Shown here: in pieces, positions 60,601 to 64,000 of the stretch
Numbering within the stretch: the first letter of the stretch is position 1
How the letters are laid out: every line of letters begins with the position of its first letter
Origin: Microglena sp. YARC
Taxonomy: Eukaryota > Chlorophyta > Chlorophyceae > Chlamydomonadales > Chlamydomonadaceae
DNA length: 64,000 nucleotides
Direction of reading: 5' to 3'
Assembly (NCBI GenBank): GCA_022414725.1
Contig: CM039462.1
Span: forward strand, 35,742,423 to 35,806,422
Notes under the pieces: model-generated
The model's input: only the letters and a program-made list of their open reading frames with translations
Database searches by the model: none
What the model was told of the DNA's origin: nothing
Translations under genes and position numbers: made by a program

Positions 60601-61513
60601 TGAGACTGCTTATATATTTGTCCATGTTCAGGTCAGTACTAAGCCAAGGTGACTGCTGCATACATTGAGTTGTCAGGTCGCAAGCAAGATAAGAGCGAAT
60701 GAACAGAGCAGGCATGCACCCAAGGTACCCTTATCATACACTGAAGCATGCATTTAGTCACCAGGATGTATTTAGTCGCCAGGATGCATTTAGCCGCCAG
60801 GATGCATTTAGTTGTCAAGCAAGATTTGCAATGAGCAGAATGAACAAAGCAGGTATACGCCCAAAATGATCGTATCAGTAAGGCCTGCTTGTGTTGTCTG
60901 CAGACGTAGGGTACCGGCTCACTGGCGGACAACCTTGCAGATAGTGCCCTACACGGTAGAGGTGACTAAAACATACATTGGATGGGCAGAACAATACTTG
61001 GTGAGTAATACAACACAAGCCTACGAAATAAAAGTTGTCCATGAGGAGCTCCCGTTGCTGGTGACTGTAACATACATTTGAATAGCATGAACAATACACG
61101 GTGGGCAGTGCAACATGAACCTAAAAAAAGTATGTGAATCCTAGAGATCTCACGTTGGTTAAGACCTCCCGAGTTGTCTGCTGCCCATGGTGCGCCAGCT
61201 CATGCAGCAGACGTCATTCTTATCAACATAATAAAAACATGCTTTTAGATGTCTTGTTGCAAGCAAGATAAGGCAGTGCAACAAGCAGAATGAACAAAGC
61301 AGGTATGGTATAATATCCATCCACCCACCCACCCACCCACCCACCCAAACATTCATTTTGGTTGGCTGTGTCTGCTAAACCAGCCAAGTCCAACATCGCT
61401 CACCGGTTGCTGGTGTCTGCTAAGATAGCCCCACAGTCGATCAGCGCATCATGACCCTCTTGCACTGCAGTATCCAGAAGTAGCTGCCATGCCAATTTCT
61501 GGTGATCATCGGC
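48292..61513 (-). CDS. DUF3638/DUF3645-type large protein, C-terminal part (6 exons)
   Basis: Exons 61513-61404, 59165-58992, 58287-58077, 55049-54861, 54251-53745, 48681-48292 join in phase (1581 nt, 526 codons plus stop). The order ALIDCGAILADTSN, GVVYFDTSLQLWMALERRGR, ERDAFVIFNDAR/CRGADMKL, LLTIGPGMVKDKMMQAAGRL RQLDKGQ matches the LIDTGALI, VVFLD, RFAFYDQ.HTTGMDIK, A.LTLGK.MT..D..QGA.RMR..GKGQ blocks of this family. Downstream are the usual ECERELE acidic stretch and a GLLNGD..YG terminal domain. The family's cellular function is not established. The N-terminal portion, usually very long, must lie beyond the right edge. A further small exon between 53745 and 48681 is not excluded. Confidence 0.78.
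48743..48825 (+). mobile_element. Dispersed element (CAACCTCACGCCTC family)
   Basis: CCCAGTGCAAGCAAAAAGGC, CCAACCTCACGCCTCATAAT and GAGGTGTATCATTTATTTATG, homologous to 29745-29830 and 60379-60455. Confidence 0.65.
48850..50890. repeat. Two-kilobase GTAGGTATGCAGGTAT minisatellite
   Basis: ATGCAGGTATGTAGGTATGC units of 8-12 bp with a looser order of about 60-70 bp built around GGTACCGTATG/GGTACTGTATG. Lies in the last intron of the DUF3638 gene. The open frames of 550-661 codons (HTYIPAYLHT type) are artefacts. Confidence 0.92.
50894..50950 (+). other. tRNA 5'-half-like fragment
   Basis: GCCAATGTAGCTCAGTTGAC followed by AGAGCGC and a 5-bp anticodon-stem-like pair (AAGAC/GTCTT) looks like a tRNA 5' half. 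It breaks off into a fragment of the 155-bp dispersed element, so it is not a functional tRNA gene. Confidence 0.45.
51041..51229. mobile_element. hAT-like MITE with 8-bp TSD, second member
   Basis: 189 bp with termini CAGGGTACTACA / TGTAGTACTCTG and a perfect flanking duplication ATGAGCAC (51033-51040 and 51230-51237). The interior is GCGC-rich like the member at 31892-32085. No ORF. Confidence 0.88.
51765..53060. repeat. 42-bp minisatellite TTGATGCTGTCTCAATGCTG
   Basis: About 28 nearly identical 42-bp units, each four variants of (T)GATGCTGTCAT / CAATGCTGTCAT. Left-edge units (51765-52140) are irregular, the centre is homogeneous. The unit length is a multiple of three without stops, giving spurious ORFs on both strands. 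Confidence 0.95.
53108..53262 (+). mobile_element. Dispersed about 155-bp element (ACAGTCCAGGGG family)
   Basis: GTAACAGTCCAGGGGTATTC, TGATGAACTGAACCCCAAG and TACCGATGGGGGCCCTGAG, ending AATAATTTGCATT. Confidence 0.8.
53285..53480 (-). repeat. DUF3638 exon e donor-edge copies
   Basis: A diverged copy of the exon e end lies at 53290-53365 (CAGGGCATCGAACTCATGCT, CAACAGCAGCACCAC, ATCTGTCAACAGGAGG). A shorter one is near 53458 (CACCTGCAGGGCGCTACTGC). Confidence 0.78.
53504..53593. mobile_element. Foldback (palindromic) element
   Basis: Arms of about 45 bp, imperfectly complementary, centred on CATCAAGT|ACTTGATG, with ends TTGTCATGGTGGT / ACCACCATGATAG. Related to 59682-59777. MITE-like, no ORF. 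Confidence 0.75.
53595..53740. repeat. CTAATACTACACCTCGCCTGCA array
   Basis: About six imperfect 22-25 bp units next to the exon e donor. The unit ends resemble the donor flank (CTAATACTACACTCACCAGC). Confidence 0.75.
53745..54251 (-). CDS. DUF3638 gene exon e
   Basis: 507 nt, phase 0. Encodes AMARPVLNNKGIDQGLAGMV, ISEECERELEKEEEEEEEVE, TDWAYETALYAQS and LLLPDGYVVLLSEREADALL. The acidic ECERELE element and DGYVVLLSEREAD are family-typical. The donor is CTGCTG|GTGAGT. Confidence 0.83.
54551..54606 (+). mobile_element. Dispersed repeat (TTGAGTCTAGGGCT..GGGAGACCCAT)
   Basis: Homologous to 63066-63130. The GGGAGACCCAT..GGTGAAAATCC part matches the unit of the 61850-62810 minisatellite on its minus strand. 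Confidence 0.6.
54861..55049 (-). CDS. DUF3638 gene exon d
   Basis: 189 nt, phase 0. Encodes VLSWVMHNTVQATILGLPEW, AYQGLHFIRTTGRPD and LQLDRLYAVGRVAQDL. The acceptor is GTGCAG|GTGTTG and the donor TTCAG|GTGTGA. Confidence 0.82.
55085..55335 (-). repeat. DUF3638 exon d acceptor-edge copies
   Basis: Two diverged copies (55085-55195 and 55230-55330) of GTCCCGTGGTGTGTATGAA .. CACCCCGAGGATAGTGGCC .. GTGTTGTGCATCACCCA, upstream (in gene orientation) of exon d. Confidence 0.87.
55985..56115 (+). repeat. 25-bp tandem GTAACTTGAGCTTGATCACTT
   Basis: Five units (ACTTGAGTGTAACTTGAGCT) lead into the dispersed repeat at 56090-56275. The unit resembles that element's start (CTTGAACTTGG), another minisatellite at the end of a dispersed element. 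Confidence 0.75.
56090..56275 (+). mobile_element. Dispersed repeat (GGCTCCAGCC..GGCTGCTCACGG family)
   Basis: Second long copy of the family at 47214-47370. Confidence 0.7.
56388..56590 (+). repeat. GC-rich dispersed repeat, GGGTAACCCTGGGGCCTCCC
   Basis: Contains GCGTCGCCTGCGACGC and ACAAATGGGTAACCCTGGGG with CCTCCCGCCCCC. The region 63400-63520 on the minus strand shows the same pair of motifs. Confidence 0.5.
56690..57822 (-). repeat. DUF3638 exon c donor-edge array
   Basis: About nine units of roughly 120 bp with CTCGCACATGATCAACTGTA, GGGAGGAGATG, TTGTTGTATTCCCCAATCTT and CATGCTCACATTAGAATGTA. In gene orientation they keep ATGAAGATTGGGGAATACAA and CTACAG-like/GTTGATCATG junction sequence. 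The functional edge is at 58077-58140. Confidence 0.9.
57823..58033 (+). mobile_element. tRNA-derived SINE, head type 1, with TSD
   Basis: 211 bp, flanked by TCTTGTCACAT on both sides (57812-57822 and 58034-58044). The head has TGGTCTAGTGGTAGACCA and GTGTTCGACTCCC, the body GTCGTCAACCGCGATGGTAG, and the tail ends CACCAGGCGTTATCATTACT. It inserted into the exon c edge array. Confidence 0.92.
58077..58287 (-). CDS. DUF3638 gene exon c
   Basis: 211 nt. Encodes CRGADMKLRSDAVGLLTIGP, MVKDKMMQAAGRLRQLDKGQ and DVSMKIGEYNNKD. The acceptor is AACCAG|GTGCCG and the donor CTACAG|GTGATC. Its 3' half is repeated at 56690-57822. Confidence 0.88.
58328..58450 (+). mobile_element. Dispersed about 155-bp element (ACAGTCCAGGGG family)
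   Basis: GTTACAGTCCAGGGGTAGGC, TTGATGGACTGAACCCCAAA and TATTACTGACGGAGGCC. The 3' end is truncated. Confidence 0.78.
58680..58900. repeat. 23-bp tandem GAATGGACAAACTAAAACAA
   Basis: About nine units with small variations in a DUF3638 intron, followed by (AATTC)n at 58955-58985. Confidence 0.88.
58992..59165 (-). CDS. DUF3638 gene exon b
   Basis: 174 nt. Encodes NAADYLLPKLDPAHFKGVVY, FDTSLQLWMALERRGR and LAERDAFVIFNDA. The acceptor is TCAATAG|GAATGC and the donor GCAAG|GTGGAT. A diverged copy of its 5' edge is at 59305-59385. Confidence 0.85.
59305..59390 (-). repeat. DUF3638 exon b acceptor-edge copy
   Basis: TCAATGTAGACCACGCCTTT..GCAGGATCCAATTTGAGAAGC..TTCTGCCGCGTTCC matches exon b (59085-59165) with several changes. 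Confidence 0.85.
59682..59777. mobile_element. Foldback (palindromic) element
   Basis: Two 48-bp arms with about 7 mismatches, centred on CATCAGC|GCTGATG, with ends TTGTCATGGTGGT / ACCACCACGACA. Related to 53504-53593. CATG flanks both ends. Confidence 0.82.
59795..59935. repeat. (ATAATAA)n A/T-rich simple sequence
   Basis: AATAATAAATAAT tract including poly-A, starting right after a 5' fragment of the 155-bp element (GTCCTGGGGTAGCCAAAT). Confidence 0.85.
59936..61403. other. Intron a-b of DUF3638 gene: dispersed fragments only
   Basis: Contains an element of the CAACCTCACGCCTC family (60379-60455), a fragment of the GGCTGCTC family (60463-60515), a short ATTTAGTCGCCAGGATGC tandem (60750-60815) and a (CCCA)n run at 61320. 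No exon recognised. Confidence 0.6.
60379..60455 (+). mobile_element. Dispersed element (CAACCTCATGCCTC family)
   Basis: GGCCCCAGTGCAAGCCAACG, CAACCTCATGCCTCGTAATA and GGCGTACTATTTATGTATT. Confidence 0.65.
61404..61513 (-). CDS. DUF3638 gene exon a
   Basis: 110 nt. Encodes ADDHQKLAWQLLLDTAVQEG and HDALIDCGAILADTSN. The acceptor is CCACAG|GCCGAT and the donor AACCG|GTGAGC. Confidence 0.85.
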
Positions 61514-61849
61514 CTGTGGGGATAGTAGTGCATGCTAAGAGTTTATAGCCATTCAGGGGATGATTTGGATTTGGGTCTCGTTGTTCGTAGTTCGTACCTC
61601 CACGTTTTCAGGAAAACATTCTGTCAATTCTCAGATTTCTCAGAATTCACGATTCACAGGCCAACATTTCAGAATTCTCAGGCCACATTCTCAAATTCAA
61701 GGTAAGAAGTACGAACGACGAAGCGTTCCTCAAACCCAAATTCAAATCGTCCACTGAATTGCAATAAAAGCCTTGGGCAGATTAAACAAAGCAGGAGTTG
61801 TTTTTGAATGAAAGGATTTTCACCCAAAAGGATAGTAGAGCTAGCTGGC

Positions 61850-62810
61850 CCATACAGGTAAAATGAAGGGAGGGAGGTTCACCCAAAGGATGGGTCTCCT
61901 TGCACTGGCCTTGACCATGTTGGTGCCAGCTGGCCCATACAGGTTAAATGATGGGATTTTCACCCAAAATAATGGGTCTCCTTGCGCTGGTCTTGACCAT
62001 GTTGGTGCTAGCTGGCCCATACAGGTTAAATGATGGGATTTCCACCCAAAAGAATGGGTCTCCTTGCGCTGGTCTTGAGCATGTTGGTGCTAGCTGGCCC
62101 ATACAGGTTAAATGATGGGATTTTCACCCAAACAAATGGGTCTCCTTGCGCTGGTCTTGACCATGTTGGTGCTAGCTGGCCCATACAGGTTAAATGATGG
62201 GATTTTCACCCAAACAAATGGGTCTCCTTGCGCTGGTCTTGACCATGTTGGTGCTAGCTGGCCCATACAGGTTAAATGATGGGATTTCACCCAAAAGAAT
62301 GGGTCTCCTTGCGCTGGTCTTGACCATGTTGGTGCTAGCTGGCCCATACAGGTTAAATGATGGGATTTCACCCAAAAGAATGGGTCTCCTTGCGCTGGTC
62401 TTGACCATGTTGGTGCTAGCTGGCCCATACAGGTTAAATGATGGGATTTTCACCCAAAAAATGGGTCTCCTTGCGCTGGTCTTGACCATGTTGGTGCTAG
62501 CTGGCCCATCCAGGTTAAATGATGGGATTTTCACCCAAAATAATGGGTCTCCTTGCGCTGGTCTTGACCATGTTGGTGCTAGCTGGCCCATCCAGGTTAA
62601 ATGATGGGATTTTCACCCAAAAGAATGGGTCTCCTTGCGCTGGTCTTGACCATGTTGGTGCTAGCTGGCCCATACAGGTTAAATGATGGGATTTTCACCC
62701 CAAAAAATGGGTCTCCTTGCGCTGGTCTTGACCATGTTGGTGCTAGCTGGCCCATACAGGTTAAATGATGGGATTTCTACCCAAAAGAATGGGTCTCCTT
62801 GCGCCAGCCC
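61850..62810 (-). repeat. About 75-bp minisatellite GGGTCTCCTTGCGCTGGTC
   Basis: Twelve to thirteen units with GGTCTTGACCATGTTGGTGC, TAGCTGGCCCATACAGG and TTAAATGATGGGATTTTCACC. On the minus strand, GGAGACCCATTCTTTTGGG and GTGAAAATCCC match the dispersed repeat at 54551 and 63066, a possible seed. ORFs on both strands are spurious. Confidence 0.9.
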
Positions 62811-64000
62811 AAGACTCTGAGGATTTTGTCCCTTCAATAGAAGTCTCACAAGTTCCTTCGATTCGATTTTGATCCTAAGATTTTAACCCTACGATATATT
62901 TCGACCCTACAATATATTCCGACCGTACAATAGAAGTCTTAGACGTCCCTACAATCAGGTCTCCAGCCCCTTCATATATCACCTGAGATTTCAACTTGTA
63001 AAACAGATTAGACCTGCCAATTTTCAACATATATTAATGTTTTCTCATTTTGTATCACATGTAATCCTTGAGTCTAAGGCTGGTGCAGGGAGACCCACAC
63101 TTTGAGGCAAAAATCGTTCTTGCAAAAGATACAAAGGAATTCGTGAGAAAAAGACAAAAGCTTGGTAGGTTATAAAAGCGGAAAACACGAGTAAAGGCAC
63201 AAGCACAACAACTTATACCAAGCGCATCGTGATTAGTGTGTATCGTGGCCAAGTTCATCTAGTGTTGTTCTAATCTGTATCCCTGAAGATGCACAAACAA
63301 TCGTGTTTTTTGTGTGGACCCCCCCCCACCACCACCACCACCCACCCACCCACCCACCACCACCACCACCACCCACACACACCCACACCCACACACACAC
63401 ACAATGAGGGGGGCGGGAGCCCCCAGGGTTACCCCTTTGTCTGATTGTCAATATATCTGTCTGTTGGCACGTTACCCTGGCCCATTTGTAAGCGTCGCTT
63501 GCGACGCGCCTCGGACTTGTTTGAGGATGGACAAGCTCCTTCAGCTTATTTTGCTAACTGAAACTGTAAATATGATTGTCGTACATACATGAACAAGTCT
63601 GTCTGAACGACCAAGCGTTAAGCCGGTATACATACCCTAGAGAACCATAAAGGCTAAGCGTTGTCTTTGGAAGCATCATCATGAGCACTCAAGGGAAGGC
63701 ATTGTGATTGCAAATAGGTGGCAACATAAGCAATGGCATATGTATTGAAATGAAATCCAGCACATGGGAGAGTAGCCATTTAGCCAATAACCTGTGTGAT
63801 TGCACTTGAGGGTATATATCATCCTTGAAGTGAGATAGGGGGTTCAGTAGGAGTGTTTGCATTAACTGCGTTGAAGATCAAGATGTGAATAATCATTTTT
63901 TATATTCCAAGAATTGACCGAAGTCCAAGTCTGTGGTTGCCAAGAAGATCCTCATGATTATGAAATTGAGAAACTCAGGATGATGAGATGAGACGATGCT
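62811..64000. other. Right end, no gene recognised
   Basis: Contains a dispersed repeat (63066-63130), a (CCA)n/(CA)n tract (63319-63402), a GC-rich repeat (63400-63520, minus) and unique AT-rich sequence. I found no convincing exon on either strand. Confidence 0.55.

Noticed and set aside
61159..61356. Minus-strand ORF MNVWVGGWVGG.. as an exon
   Set aside because: Starts in a (CCCA)n run and has no family motif. Exons a and b already join in phase without it.

Overview
This is a nuclear window from a eukaryote, most likely a green alga. Introns are spliceosomal GT-AG, proteins resemble plant and algal family members, tRNA-derived SINEs are present, and a short TTTTAGGG (Chlamydomonas-type telomere) motif occurs. 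I cannot name the genus. Apparent long ORFs are nearly all repeat artefacts. Real coding sequence was recovered as small exons whose reading phases fit across every junction.

Three genes are supported. (1) A minus-strand ferroportin (SLC40/IREG-type iron exporter) gene: five 5'-most exons lie between 9579 and 1041, and the rest runs off the left edge. (2) A plus-strand CTF18 gene, the large subunit of the alternative clamp loader Ctf18-RFC: about 17 exons from 16211 to 44761, with a second first exon at 9995-11371. Exon lengths sum to 4227 nt, an exact multiple of three, about 1408 codons. (3) The C-terminal part of a minus-strand DUF3638/DUF3645-type large protein: six exons from 61513 to 48292.

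Layout: 1-9579 ferroportin; 9580-9994 a compact divergent promoter; 8057-14280 and 14281-20849 a direct tandem duplication of about 6.2 and 6.6 kb carrying that promoter plus the first exons of both genes; 20854-44761 the rest of CTF18; 44762-46115 tandem copies of the CTF18 last-exon coding end; 46116-48291 intergenic; 48292-61513 the DUF3638 gene; 61514-64000 a minisatellite and unassigned sequence.

The main discovery candidate is architectural. In all three genes, most exons are flanked by tandem arrays of diverged copies of their own edges, each copy spanning the splice junction (part of the exon plus adjacent intron). Several arrays that look like ordinary minisatellites (7363-8056, 41225-44290, 13650-14270) appear to be extreme expansions of such exon edges. 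The introns are largely built from these arrays plus microsatellites. Other notable items are a SINE superfamily with one shared body and at least two different tRNA-like heads (with target-site duplications), two hAT-like MITEs with perfect 8-bp target duplications, a foldback family, and minisatellites grown from the ends of dispersed repeats.
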